A stretch of 26,178 nucleotides of DNA from Cyclostephanos tholiformis (GCA_036939975.1 JALLPB010000063.1:1-26178), one strand, 5' to 3'. Shown: positions 1 through 9,203, numbered from the stretch's first letter. Numbers and translations: made by a program. Notes: a model not told the origin generated them from the sequence alone.

Positions 1-195
1 GTACTTAAAGCCTCCCCAGGCGCAGCAATATTTGGAAGGGATATGTTGTTCAACATCCCCTACATAGCTGACTGGAACAAAATTGGAGACTATGGGCAAT
101 GCCAAACTGATCATAACACAAAATGTGAAAACATTTCATGAATAGATTATGATTACAAAGTTGGTGGAAAAGTACTAGTATGAAAATATTTGTAG
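1..195 (+). mobile_element. Ty3/gypsy-like integrase C-terminal remnant
   Basis: Reading from base 1 in frame gives a peptide containing PGAAIFGRDMLF, ADWNKIGDY and IDYDYKVGGKVL. This matches the end of the integrase core and the start of its C-terminal domain in Ty3/gypsy retroelements, where 'FGRDM' and 'DYxVGxxVLLR' are characteristic. The frame is broken by TGA at 139-141 and 181-183 and TAG at 193-195. Both TGA codons sit where the family normally has Arg, as expected for CGA-to-TGA transitions. The element enters from outside the window; no LTR, polypurine tract or target-site duplication is visible. It is a dead fragment. Its exact right end is uncertain because similarity fades around 190-230. 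Confidence 0.75.
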
Positions 196-1040
196 AAGCA
201 TTGGGAGAGGGCCATAATAAGCCAGGAGGCAATATCAATCTCATCGGGCAACTTGAGATTGAATCCTGCTTGACATACCCCATGGCCAATAGGGTCACAG
301 TTAAATTTATGTCCAATGCAAACAACTCGTACAGGATAACCAAGGAGGAGGAGGAGGTTGACAAGGATATTGATCCTAATGTTGGTCCCGGAACTAAGCT
401 AATATTGCAGCTCAAGGATGATGCCCTTGACTCTCCTACCTCAGACTCTCCAACAATGGACCCTCCCACTTCAGACTCTTCAACAATGATGGTTTCTCTG
501 AACACTGACTCGCCCACCACAGACTCTCCTACCATGGACTCTCCCACCACGGACTCTCCAACAACGGACCCTCCCACTTCAGACTTTACAATGACAGCTT
601 CACCTACCACTGACTCACTTGTGAATCCCAGCAAGACCCCAGCAAGTTCCAATCCATTGGAGATGCCCAGTGAGAACCCATGCTTCCATCCATCCACAAA
701 TTCCAGCGACACCCTGAGTTCCAATCCATCAGAGATGCCCAGCTTGAACCCAAATTCCATTCCATCCGGGAAAGCAAGACCCCAAGTTCCAATTCATCAG
801 AGATACCCAGCCTGGACCCAGGTTCCAATCCCTGCTCCGACCCAAGTTCCATTCCATAAGGGAACCCCAGCAACACCCCGAGTTCCACCACGTTGGAGAT
901 ACCTGGCCTGGACACAAGTTCCAATCTCTGCTCTATCCCAAGTTCGGATCCAGCAGGGATTCCAGTGAAACCCCAAGTTCCAAATCATAGGAAATACCAT
1001 GCTCCAACCCAAGTTCCAATCCATCCACGAATCCCAGCAG
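180..1040 (+). pseudogene. Decayed Ser/Pro/Thr-repeat (PSxxPS-type) protein gene
   Basis: An ATG frame at 180-968 encodes an acidic stretch, then a tandem DSPTTDSPTM-type repeat (about 430-615), then a PSSNPSEMPS-type repeat. Near 765-772 the repeat leaves this frame: the PSSNSSEIPS pattern continues in the frame of position 773 up to an in-frame TAA (857-859), and the same frame carries repeat sequence beyond it. Around 965-967 the pattern moves to a third frame, meets TAG at 988-990, and still reads PSSNPSTNPS to about 1040. Two frameshifts and two nonsense codons therefore interrupt one repeat tract. PSxxPS tracts are typical low-complexity linkers of diatom secreted or surface proteins. 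The 968 stop is a product of the first frameshift, so the single ORF should not be read as an intact protein. The first 50 residues match nothing I recognise and may derive from the adjoining retroelement. Confidence 0.6.
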
Positions 1041-1747
1041 AAAAGACATTAGCTGTGATGTTTTGAATTGTTTTATGTATTAAACTGGGTCTAGTCCGGC
1101 CTGAATGCATCCCTCATGGATAAGAATAACCAATATGGTCATTATATCGCCCTGGTGCGGATGCTCTGACTTCATGGCAGAAAAGAAAGACAAAATATCG
1201 TCTGGTATGTTGTAATGAAAAATTTTGATTTAGAATTTAGAACATAAGTAATATTAAAAAGTAACGTTTAACGTTTGATCACATGAAGAGAGGCGGACAC
1301 CTGGTCTGGTGACCAAAATACCTATGCCATTTATCTCTAAATGTTAAGATTTTGTCCTCGAAAAGAGAAAGCAATACAATATTGACGTACTTGTACATTG
1401 AGAGTTTTGGGAGGCTTGCAAACAAAGCTGGTGCGAAAGAAGCAATAATTACGCGGAGTTGGCTGAAAGACATATTTGAGAAGTGAAAAGAAAACATTGA
1501 AGAACGCTCACATCTGTACATGAATAGTTGAAGGAGAAGGTTCCACTCATTCAATGTGCTTTGTGCAACTGTAATTTGATAGAGGACTTAAAACTACACA
1601 GTCAGCATTGCAGTAACCAATTTGTTGTGTCAAATTGCCTTCTGCCCCTTTTGACAGACAATACTCTATCTAGAAATGAGATCACTTTCTTGAAACAAGC
1701 TCATCCAGTCATCATTTGCGAAGTAGTATAGAGAAACTATTTCATCC
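1041..1747. other. Intergenic stretch without a supported gene
   Basis: No ATG-initiated frame with family resemblance was found. The sequence is AT-rich. The only item of note is the zinc-finger-like open frame at 1528-1731, listed separately. Confidence 0.5.
1528..1731 (+). other. Orphan open frame with a UBZ4/Rad18-like zinc-finger pattern
   Basis: The frame begins right after a TAG and has no ATG. It encodes C-x2-C-x10-H-x3-C (CALC...H..C) in its first 25 residues, which matches the spacing of Rad18-type UBZ4 ubiquitin-binding zinc fingers, and stops at 1729-1731. No convincing upstream exon was found. It could be an exon fragment of a decayed gene or a chance pattern in 67 codons. Confidence 0.15.
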
Positions 1748-2284
1748 TCAGAAATCTTCTCTTGTATATTCTTTTGCGTGTTCCACTAATTCAGGAATGT
1801 TTGACTGAAAACTCTCTCTCATTGTCCTTTCAATTTTGCCATCTTTTGAATATGAGGTGGATTGATAAACACTATGGCTATAATAGACTACGCCAGGGTT
1901 GCCTGCACTGCCACCAAACATGCCGAATAAAAATCTAAGTACCACAGACAGTAAACAAAGTGGAAGGGCTAAGTCCCGGATCAATGGAAAAAATCTGTTG
2001 GCATCACGTCTCTTTGACTTTGCATCAGTTCTCAGACGACGTCCTCCTGCACGCGCTACTGTATATTTTTCGGTTGAGTTAGTTTGATCATCGAAATTCA
2101 TGCCGCTCCCATTATGTGACGAATGATTTTCTGCTTGTTTGGATGATAACAATACAGCCGAGGATGATCCAGTGCCAAAGCCACTTATTTTTGGTGTACA
2201 TAAAAGTGACGGATCAATATGGGGTACAAAAGCAGATACCAGTGGCAAAAGCACCATCGCTCGCCAAGTTGCGCTAGAAACCAT
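1748..2284 (-). CDS. Putative plastid-targeted single-pass membrane protein
   Basis: The gene is a single exon of 178 aa from the ATG at 2284. The open frame extends 24 codons further upstream, but starting at 2284 puts a short hydrophobic signal (MVLLPLVSAFVPH) at the N-terminus. Its LVSA-FVP junction resembles the diatom ASAFAP signal-peptide/transit-peptide boundary, with Phe at the predicted +1 position. A Ser-rich then basic region follows (RRLRTDAKSKRRD). Next is one clear hydrophobic segment (LALPLCLLSVVLRFLFGMF), then a soluble tail with YYSHSVYQSTSYSKDG and a charged C-terminus. The targeting call is inferred from the motif. I do not recognise the family; the tail vaguely recalls Tyr/Ser-rich tails of other proteins, but too weakly to name one. 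The gene is divergent from the FKBP gene, with 191 bp between start codons. A start at the internal Met (2257) is also possible and would not change the interpretation. Confidence 0.65.
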   Translation of the reverse strand: MVSSATWRAMVLLPLVSAFVPHIDPSLLCTPKISGFGTGSSSAVLLSSKQAENHSSHNGSGMNFDDQTNSTEKYTVARAGGRRLRTDAKSKRRDANRFFPLIRDLALPLCLLSVVLRFLFGMFGGSAGNPGVVYYSHSVYQSTSYSKDGKIERTMRESFQSNIPELVEHAKEYTREDF

Positions 2285-2475
2285 GTCAACGTCGGGATGC
2301 GGGGGATTGGGTATGGGGTATGATGTAGTGGTGGGTGTTCTATGAGAAGTGCACAATCAAGGTCTTATGAGGTACTATTCCTAAGAACGAATTCCACGTG
2401 TTATTGTTTTATCACAACATCATTATGCTGTCTCATGTTTTGAAGCATATCGCAACACCTTGATCCACCTTGAAA
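2285..2475. promoter_or_regulatory. Divergent promoter region with a CACGTG box
   Basis: These 191 bp separate the start codons of the minus-strand membrane-protein gene and the plus-strand FKBP gene, so both promoters must lie here or overlap the genes. A palindromic CACGTG (G-box/E-box, a bZIP or bHLH site in other eukaryotes) lies at 2395-2400, 76 bp upstream of the FKBP ATG. Function is inferred from position only. Confidence 0.35.
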
Positions 2476-3264
2476 ATGGTCCTTGCCATATCCCTCCACC
2501 GCCACCTGCTCGCCTTCTTGTCGATGATTCTTCTTGGAGTCGCCGCAACTGATCAGGCAGGCACGGCATATCTGGAGGAGAAATCGAAACTGGCCGATGT
2601 GATAACGCTCCCGAGCGGTTTGCGTTACAAGATTTTGAGGAAGGGAGAGGGCGCCTTCCATCCGACTATCGGTGCTCCTTGTCTGTGCCACTATGCCGGG
2701 ACTCTCATTGACGGTACTGAATTTGACTCTTCCTACGCACGTGGTTCTCCCACGACTTTTGCTCCGAACCAAGTCATCAAAGGGTGAGGTGTTTTCTTTT
2801 TCTCATTTCCCATAGATGAATTCACTATGTTCCGTCCTAAAGAAGAGAAACACATAAAAAATCGCAGGTGGACAGAAGCAATGCAGCTAATGGTCGAGGG
2901 AGACATGTGGGAGCTTTATATACCAAGCGAATTAGCCTATGGCGAAAGAGGATCGCCACCTAAAATCCCCGGAGATTCAGCTTTGGTATTCACGATTGAA
3001 ATGATAGAGATTCAGGGCGAAAAGGTGATTGCATTGAAGTGCAATCCCAAGACTTTGGAAAACTGTGACGAGAAAATGAAAGCGTACATAGACAAAGCTA
3101 ATACGAAATTTGGCGGAGATGGTGATGAGCTTGCGGAGGAAATTGAAAGGTTGACGAAAATGAAGGGGGGTGGTATGAAGGAAGATTTGAAGGCATGGTT
3201 CGACATCCGAATCTTTTTGCTCCAGCAAATGCTCCTCGATATCAATGCCAAGGAGGAACTTTAG
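2476..3264 (+). CDS. Secretory-pathway FKBP-type peptidyl-prolyl isomerase with C-terminal helical extension
   Basis: The gene has two exons, 2476-2783 and 2868-3264, with an 84-bp intron (GTGAGG..CGCAG); the product is 234 aa. The join restores the conserved VIKGW of the FKBP fold. The N-terminus is a signal peptide (LLAFLSMILLGVAA). The FKBP domain (about residues 45-150) keeps the expected active-site residues: HYAGTL Tyr, EFDSS Phe-Asp, the Phe before APNQVIKGW, ELAYGE Tyr, and the ALVFTIEMI strand. It should catalyse cis-trans isomerisation of Xaa-Pro bonds. About 80 residues follow the domain, rich in Lys/Glu helices, with a C-x8-C pair at the start. The protein ends in KEEL, which resembles KDEL-type ER retrieval signals, so ER lumen residence is likely. 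A lumenal plastid location is less likely because no ASAFAP-like Phe follows the signal. The FKBP assignment is very secure; the role of the extension is unknown. Confidence 0.93.
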
Positions 3265-3550
3265 CTATTGCGATTGTGGAAGTCTCTCGATGATCCCCGT
3301 ATTTGGATTCGAATGCAGTAAGTTATCGACGAGTTAATTTTTTTGAGAGCCGGTCGTGGTGAAGTTTTAAGCTCGCACGGGAGCTAAGTTACAGCTATAC
3401 CTATGGTGGATTATCTGTTTCATAATGATAGATATTCGATTAGATTTGGGCCACATTTATTAGGTGCTCTCCCTTTTTCATTTAAGATAAAAAGGTGGGG
3501 ATAAGGAGATCAAAGACTACTCCAATACTAGCCTCAGGTGAAATAACTTG

Positions 3551-3612
3551 CCATCAAGTCAGCACAATATTGTACCTCAGCCTAAGATTTCTTTGCAATT
3601 TTGACTTGATGG
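3551..3612. repeat. 11-bp inverted repeat with 40-bp loop
   Basis: CCATCAAGTCA (3551-3561) is matched by its exact reverse complement TGACTTGATGG (3602-3612). It lies just upstream of a second, tighter hairpin. Confidence 0.6.
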
Positions 3613-3625
3613 GGGCAACCATTTT

Positions 3626-3662
3626 GCTGACACAAAAATTGGCAGTGATGTTTTGTGTCAGC
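3626..3662. repeat. Perfect 12-bp hairpin with 13-nt loop
   Basis: GCTGACACAAAA (3626-3637) pairs perfectly with TTTTGTGTCAGC (3651-3662). No T-run follows and the gene context is eukaryotic, so this is not called a terminator. It could be a small palindromic repeat element or part of a structured noncoding transcript. Confidence 0.65.
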
Positions 3663-4288
3663 TTGTGCCGACATCCATATTCCGCCTGCTGCTGCCACCA
3701 CTCTCACCTTCACCACCACAATCTTCATCATATTCAAATGTTAAATACCACCCCACACCCTGTCACTGTGTCACTGTATGGTGGCGGCAGCGGCATTTGA
3801 TGTTCGACAACATTCAATGGTGGATGGCAATGAGCAATGATAGACAATGATTACAAGGTGGTGACAAGGGCGGCAGATGGGAGCAGAGATGGTATTTAAC
3901 AGCAAATGGCAACAATGGGAGAATAGCAGCAACAACGGTTGTGATGGACAAGGACAAGACTGCAGCAAGGAAGGCAGCAAAGATGAAACTCAACGGTAAC
4001 AGCAGCATCTGGTGCGGATAGGGAACATTGAGCGTTTGACGGCCGGGAGGCTGCTAAGCTAACTGAGGGATATACCAATGCATCACCACAGAGAGGAGGC
4101 TAAAGAGGGGCACACAAGATTTATGATCTTTTTCTCAAAATCCCTGTCCTCCCGCAGGGTTATACGGCTTTCAGTAGCCCATACCGAGGACGATGGTCCT
4201 TGAAGGAGAGTAAGCCCTCTTTAATGGTTCCGACCGAGGCCCTGTTTGGTATTTAAAGCTGAGGACTCCAGTACATGGTGAAAAATGT

Positions 4289-4303
4289 CTACCTAGTAGG
4301 TAG
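4289..4303. repeat. 7-bp inverted repeat with one central base
   Basis: CTACCTA-G-TAGGTAG is a near-palindrome. It is too short to assign a role; a dimeric transcription-factor site is possible. Confidence 0.4.
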
Positions 4304-4704
4304 CAATAACTTTACCTAATTTGTGTAATGATGGCAGTGGGCTAAGAATGAGGGCGAGGTAGTAGTCAGGCAACTAAGGCAAAGAGGAGGATGAAACAAT
4401 CAAATGAAAGCAATGTGGCAGCGGCAGGAGGGGGCGTTTGATGGCAGCAGCTATTGCCGGGGCTTGGGCGCTAACACCAACAAGAGAAGTATTCAAAAAA
4501 CAAAGAACCAATACAAAAATAAAAAATAAGTTTCATTTTCAGTATTAAAATATTAGACACATAAGTAGGAAATAGTATGATTTGTCTCTCTCGAAAATTT
4601 TCACCTCACACAGAAAAAAATCACTCACAAGTTTGTCTTCTATCCATTCTTCACATAAATGTTTCCTTGTGATTTCATAAAAAGAACAAAGGCAACCTAT
4701 CAAT

Positions 4705-4710
4705 TGACGT
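4705..4710 (+). promoter_or_regulatory. TGACGT (CRE/bZIP-like) hexamer upstream of the TPR gene
   Basis: TGACGT lies 113 bp upstream of the ATG at 4823. TGACGT-type elements are known from CO2/cAMP-responsive diatom promoters. A hexamer is expected by chance every few kb, so this is only a candidate. Confidence 0.2.
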
Positions 4711-4822
4711 ACCTCCGTACCGCGGTCGATGCATTTTAATTAAAGCAATACACCTCTTTTGCTGGAGATTGGTGTTCAATCCAAGAGGTGCACTACAAAT
4801 TTCCTGAACTTCTACCATCACT

Positions 4823-5818
4823 ATGACCGCTACCAAAGTTATCTCCCCGCAGGATCTGGACGGCACCGAAACCAACGTTGGCGAGCGATCGGATGTGGCC
4901 ACTAGCTCAGGACCATGCGGTGAATCCAGGATGTTCGCGTGGTGCGAAGTCGAAATGATTCAAGACGCTGTATGTGGCAATGGCCTAAATTCGACGGAGT
5001 CTCGTGATGATGATGCCCAAAACGAGAGTTGTCCAGCGTCGCCAATCGGGCGAGGTGACAGATCGTTTGAAGATAAGTTGAAAATTTTTTCTGAAGAGCT
5101 TGACACGACACAGTCTCTTTCATTGAAGGGTAGTAGTTCTGTAATCAAAGAATCGTTGGTATCCAAATCGAATGTTGCGAAAGGCTTCACATTGTCACGC
5201 ACCAGCAGCCATTCAACGAGCATTTCTGGTGTAGATAAATCGAGGTTTGATCATCTTTTGTGTTTGGTTGATTCAGCATCCAGGACTCATGGTGCCCAAA
5301 GCATTCCTGTGGCTGACTTATACGTCAGCATGGGCATCGAATGTGGTCAGATCTTCACAGATGTTAGATCCAAAGAGCTGGCTGTTCAGCTGTTTCAAGA
5401 GGCATTTGCCATTTATCAGGCTAGGTTGGGCGACAGTAACAATCAAACTATCCAGTGCCGGGTCCATCTTGGTACGACATGTCTTTCTCTGGAACGGTAC
5501 GACGAGGCGCTTGACTGTTTCTGCATGGCAGTTTACATGCGAGAGGCTCTCTTTGGTGAGCTTCATCCATCGGTATCCGAACTTTGGGTACTTATATCGT
5601 CTGTCCATCAGGCTACATCGAAGTTGGAGCTGGCATTAAAGGCGAGTGCGAAGGCATTGACAGGGTACCGACGTTCATATGGCGACAAGCATCAAATTGT
5701 AATTGAAGTATTGAAGACAATTGCACAGATTCATATCAGGATGGGAAATAGCGATAAGGCAAGTGATATAAACAAGTACGTGCGCCTCCATTCGCCAAAG
5801 GTAGATGCGATCATTTAG
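4823..5818 (+). CDS. Kinesin-light-chain-like TPR protein
   Basis: An intronless gene of 331 aa. The first ~140 residues are acidic, Ser-rich and probably disordered. From about residue 150 onward the sequence forms tetratricopeptide repeats. Examples are SKELAVQLFQEAFAIYQARLG, YDEALDCFCMAVYMREALFG and LELALKASAKALTGYRRSYG, with LGD.N, ELHPSV and DKH linkers between helices. The 'YxEALxxFxxAVxMRxxLFGExHPSV' style and roughly 42-residue spacing are those of kinesin-light-chain/NPHP3-type TPRs. These act as protein-protein interaction scaffolds; no catalytic motif is present. The partner is unknown. The gene is convergent with the large minus-strand gene, whose stop codon lies 250 bp away. Confidence in the coding call is high, in a specific function low. 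Confidence 0.85.
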   Translation: MTATKVISPQDLDGTETNVGERSDVATSSGPCGESRMFAWCEVEMIQDAVCGNGLNSTESRDDDAQNESCPASPIGRGDRSFEDKLKIFSEELDTTQSLSLKGSSSVIKESLVSKSNVAKGFTLSRTSSHSTSISGVDKSRFDHLLCLVDSASRTHGAQSIPVADLYVSMGIECGQIFTDVRSKELAVQLFQEAFAIYQARLGDSNNQTIQCRVHLGTTCLSLERYDEALDCFCMAVYMREALFGELHPSVSELWVLISSVHQATSKLELALKASAKALTGYRRSYGDKHQIVIEVLKTIAQIHIRMGNSDKASDINKYVRLHSPKVDAII

Positions 5819-6068
5819 TAAGACTAGATAGTATATAGTCAAATAACAGTAAGACATTTAACAGGCATGATGAAGATTTAAACTTAACTCATAAGAGCAG
5901 TTTTCAACAAAGAAAAAATAAATAGTATGACAAACAAAGGAACGTTGGCAAATCATTAGACAGCTTCAAAGAAAAAGGCCTCATGGTAGATGGGAGAAAT
6001 AGTCGGCGATGTAGGCTCCAATGTAAAACCGGTAAACGGGATCCGTCACCATTTTTTCTGTTCCCCTT
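5819..6068. other. Convergent intergenic spacer
   Basis: 250 bp between two stop codons on opposite strands. It is AT-rich in its left part and has no recognisable element apart from expected 3' UTR sequence. Confidence 0.5.
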
Positions 6069-9000
6069 TCAATCTAATTCCATACACATTTCATCCACCG
6101 TTGTATCTTCAACGACATCGTTCCTGGCATCCCCCGAGACTTCCGCATTATTCTTCTCTGCAACCAATGACTCTTTGACATTTTTCATCCGAGCCTTGGC
6201 CATTTGCAAAATCAAGGCCCTACGCGAATTCTTCTCGTTAGGATTCGTCGTGTCGGTATACATGGAGGATCCGCCTGATACTAGCGATGTTCCTAAGGAT
6301 GATTCTGCGTCTGTTCGTGTGTCCCAACTCTCTTCTGCCACTGACACTGGTATTGGCTTTTTCGTCACTATTTTTCCGAGCTTGGTAGAGAGGTCGGGTC
6401 GCTGGGGGCTTTTCTTGCTGTTGATATCATAGACAAGGACAGTGGAGGAAAGAGCGGAGGTTTAAATATTATTGTATCAAAAATAATGAATACCCGACAA
6501 GAGGAGAACACTTACCTCATATTCATCATTCGCTTTTGCTTCAAACGAGACTGAGCCCCACCCATGAGCGAACTCGTCCCACTCGCTACCGACTTGGTAT
6601 CATCACCATAATATTGATGGTCCGTGGCGGTGTTGATGTCGTCGTAAGCGTTTACTGGCGGGTCAACTTGGTGATGATGCTGAATTTCAAAACTTGGGTC
6701 TATCATTTGATGCGTCATACCACCAACTTCTCGTGGACCACCTTGATTCATGCCACCAAATATTGCTCCTCTGGAAGCAATAGCCTCATCATCACTGATG
6801 AACAATACGTTTTTACAAGACAAACATTATTATACAAAAACACAGTCGAGTAAAATGAATGTATAATCAAGTTTTAGGGACTTACGGTTGATCCCCTCCT
6901 TGCGCTCTGACAAAGGCCCCTTCTTCTTGGATGTCTATCCATTGCGGATTCACAATCCCACGCTGGCCCGGTGAAGCATTTGTATAAGGCTGATAATGTC
7001 CAGAATTGTATGGAAGGCCAGCGTGGATCTGATTCATCCTAGTTGGACTGGGAGCTGACATGTTTGAATTGCCGTATGAATTGATAATGGTGGGTTGGGG
7101 TGGCATGGGGATTTGTTGAAAATGCTGCGGGTGCGCCCCGGGTGGCATCACTTTTGGCGAATGCGAATAGTAATAATTCATCTCATTGTCAAGAGGAGTG
7201 GGAGGCGCACCATAATGCTGATGCAGCGGTGAATACCCAACTTGCTGATCGGGCACCCCCATCATGGGCGATGGATAATACTGTGCATTCGAATCCATGA
7301 CATTGGTCTGTTCCTGATGCATCCCCGGATATTGAGACGGATACATGGAACCAGCGGGCCCAAAGCATTCCCTAGAGCTAGGCGTGGGACACCCCCTCGC
7401 TTGGCCTAGCTCAACGTAGCCAGACCCTGGACTCATCATATTTGATCCCACCGGTGCCCCGTGCGCTATCGGAGTGGTCGAAATCCCAGCCATTGAGTGC
7501 GATCCTCCTCGCATCGGCGAAGGCGGAAAGCGACTCTCCCATTCCTGCGCTATTCTCAGTGCCTCGTCCCGAGCGGCCATAAAGTGCGGGGGCAACACCT
7601 TCAACCACGACTGAGGATGGAGGAGGTACGGTGGCAATGCGCGACACGGACCAAGGTGGTAGAGCTTCAGATCATCAAAGTCACGTTCCGTGAGGTCGTA
7701 GACTGATTCCACTTCCTCCACAGCCGCGACGCTCTTTAGAGGCCCGGCGTCCTCGTGCTTCGCACCCCCCCCGGCGTTGTTCGGCTCCCGATTCAACCTG
7801 TACAAATCCGTGGGGCTGAGGCTCGGACTGAGAAACGCCAGCATGTATATCTCCGTCCCCCCTAGCTCCGAGCGATAGTAAACGTCCTCCTCGACGTTGA
7901 TGGGACCGCCCGAGAAGAAGCAAAATTTGTTCACCAGCGTCCACTCGGCGGGATCCTCCAAGAGCTCGGGGGGCGCCTTCTCGCACGTCATCGGGAAGTC
8001 CGTCTGCAACACCGCGAGCGCATCGCGATTCAGAGGCTCGACGTCCATGAGACGTGTCATGCCCACGGCGCTACAAAGGAGGAAGTAAAATCCCCCATTG
8101 GGATGACATCGCTTGCGTGAGTGGAAGAACGGCACACCGTCAGGCAAGGGCTTGTGGCTAAAGTGGCAGTACTTCGATATGCGCCTCCATCCGCTGCTAA
8201 GGAGCAATTCATCCGGGAGGCGGCTGAATTGGTTCGGGTATGTGTTCTCGACTCGCCGCAGGTCCTCGTCGCATATGGTCGGACAGCCTTTGAGCTTCAT
8301 GGCGGCAGCGAGCATGAGCACGGTGTTCCCAGTGAGGGTCAATCCCTCGTAGTGCTGCGTGTTGCGGCCGATCCCGGCCTTGGTGAAGTAACACCGTTTG
8401 GCGAATCCCGACGCCAGCGGCTGAGTGATCAATTTTTCTGTGTCCTTGGCGACGACGTCCCCCTTCTCCCTGTCCTTCTTCTTGTTGTTGGACGACGACG
8501 ACTGTTTGTTACGAGAGGAGGACTTTCTTTCATCCATCTTGCTGTCGTAGAAGGCGCTGTCGTTCTGGGTCGTGTCGTCGTCGAATTCCGAGGAGGGGGA
8601 TGTTATCTCCGATGGCGAATCGATGGGCGGACGCGGCCTGCGATCCCGCCCCCTCCTTCTAGACGACGACGACGACTTCTTCCTGTTCTTATCGTCGTCG
8701 TCGTCGTAGGTCTCGTCGTCGTCGTCGTAGCTGCCAGTGACGTCCGTGGCATTCGTCTCGTCGTCGTAGTCGTACGAGCCGGTCGGCCGCCTACCGATGC
8801 CTCCCCCGCCGCTGTTTCGCCCCTTCCCCCCTCCCCTCCCCCCAACTTCGCCACCCCGTCCACGGTTTCCGGCGTCGTTGTCAGGCAAGGTCAGGTCGTC
8901 GGCGTCGTCGCTATCGCCCACCGGCACGCCCCCCCCCTCGCCGCCCTGAAAATTACGCAGCATCGGCCCGCACATGTTGTCGAGGAATCCGAAGGAGGCG

Positions 9001-9203
9001 ACGCTCGCCTCGGTACACCGATTATTCGCGTCGTCGTCGCCCTTCTTCTTACGCCCGCCCTCCTTCATTGAGGAGGTTTTTTTCCCCCCTCCCCCGCCGA
9101 CGTCGCCGTCCAGGTCCATCTTGATGGACCCGAGGGCGTCGGAAACGCGGCGCGCCGCGGCGGAGACGACCTCGGAGGCCTTGCGCCCAAGCGTCGTCGC
9201 CAT
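6069..9203 (-). CDS. Large protein with a three-fold CxF-type repeat domain, family not recognised
   Basis: The gene has three exons on the minus strand: 9203-6886, 6794-6516 and 6417-6069 (introns of 91 and 98 bp, GTAAG donors, TCAG/ACAG acceptors); the product is 981 aa. The ATG at 9203 (MATTLGRKASEVV) is chosen because the ten upstream open codons start with GTG. Residues 1-260 are low-complexity: Gly, Ser, Arg and runs of Asp encoded by GAC/GAT triplets. Residues about 267-545 form a compact domain made of three repeats of roughly 80-120 residues (see finding). The rest is Pro/Gln/Met/Tyr/His-rich and disordered, ending in a mixed charged tail (RRALILQMAKARMKN) with DEMCMELD at the C-terminus. 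No signal peptide, membrane segment or catalytic motif was seen. The 5' half of exon 1 is far more GC-rich than the 3' exons. The gene is divergent from the PH-like gene. It is probably a scaffold or RNA/protein-binding factor, but that is a guess from composition. Confidence 0.85.
8691..8735 (-). repeat. GAC/GAT triplet repeat coding for Asp runs
   Basis: Two short runs of the CGT triplet on the plus strand (read GAC/GAT on the minus strand) encode consecutive Asp residues in the disordered N-terminal part of the large minus-strand protein. Similar shorter runs occur at 8570-8585 and 8755-8775. Confidence 0.7.

Larger units (their letters stand above)
3265..4822. other. 1.56-kb intergenic region, no gene recognised
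   Basis: No open frame here has an ATG start, length and residue composition that suggest a protein. The part from about 3780 to 4130 is purine-skewed and GCA/CAG/GGC-rich on the plus strand, so the antisense frames read as Leu/Ser/Pro/Cys-rich peptides that look like composition artefacts. Several inverted repeats are listed separately. GCGTTTGAYGGC occurs twice (near 4031 and 4433). The region may be decayed mobile DNA, but no recognisable coding remnant supports this. Confidence 0.5.

Noticed and set aside
50..760. Minus-strand open frame of 236 codons opposite the Ser/Pro/Thr repeat
   Set aside because: It is the antisense reading of the repeat tract (VVGESVVGES mirrors DSPTTDSPT); long antisense frames are expected from such composition.
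3626..3662. Rho-independent terminator
   Set aside because: The hairpin lacks a GC-rich stem plus T-run and the DNA is eukaryotic nuclear.
3495..4078. Several short open frames on both strands, rich in His, Ser, Cys and Pro
   Set aside because: They have no family resemblance and follow the CAG/CCA skew of the region.
5983..6432. Plus-strand open frame of 149 codons
   Set aside because: It is antisense to exon 3 of the large minus-strand gene, whose splice junction and frame fit well.
8121..9071. Plus-strand open frame of 316 codons
   Set aside because: It lies wholly antisense to exon 1 of the large minus-strand gene, whose frame is longer, joins by splicing and contains a repeated domain. 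The antisense peptide is Val/Arg/Pro runs from the GC-rich triplets.
2476..9203. A co-regulated operon-like cluster
   Set aside because: Strands alternate and functions are unrelated; each gene has its own promoter space.
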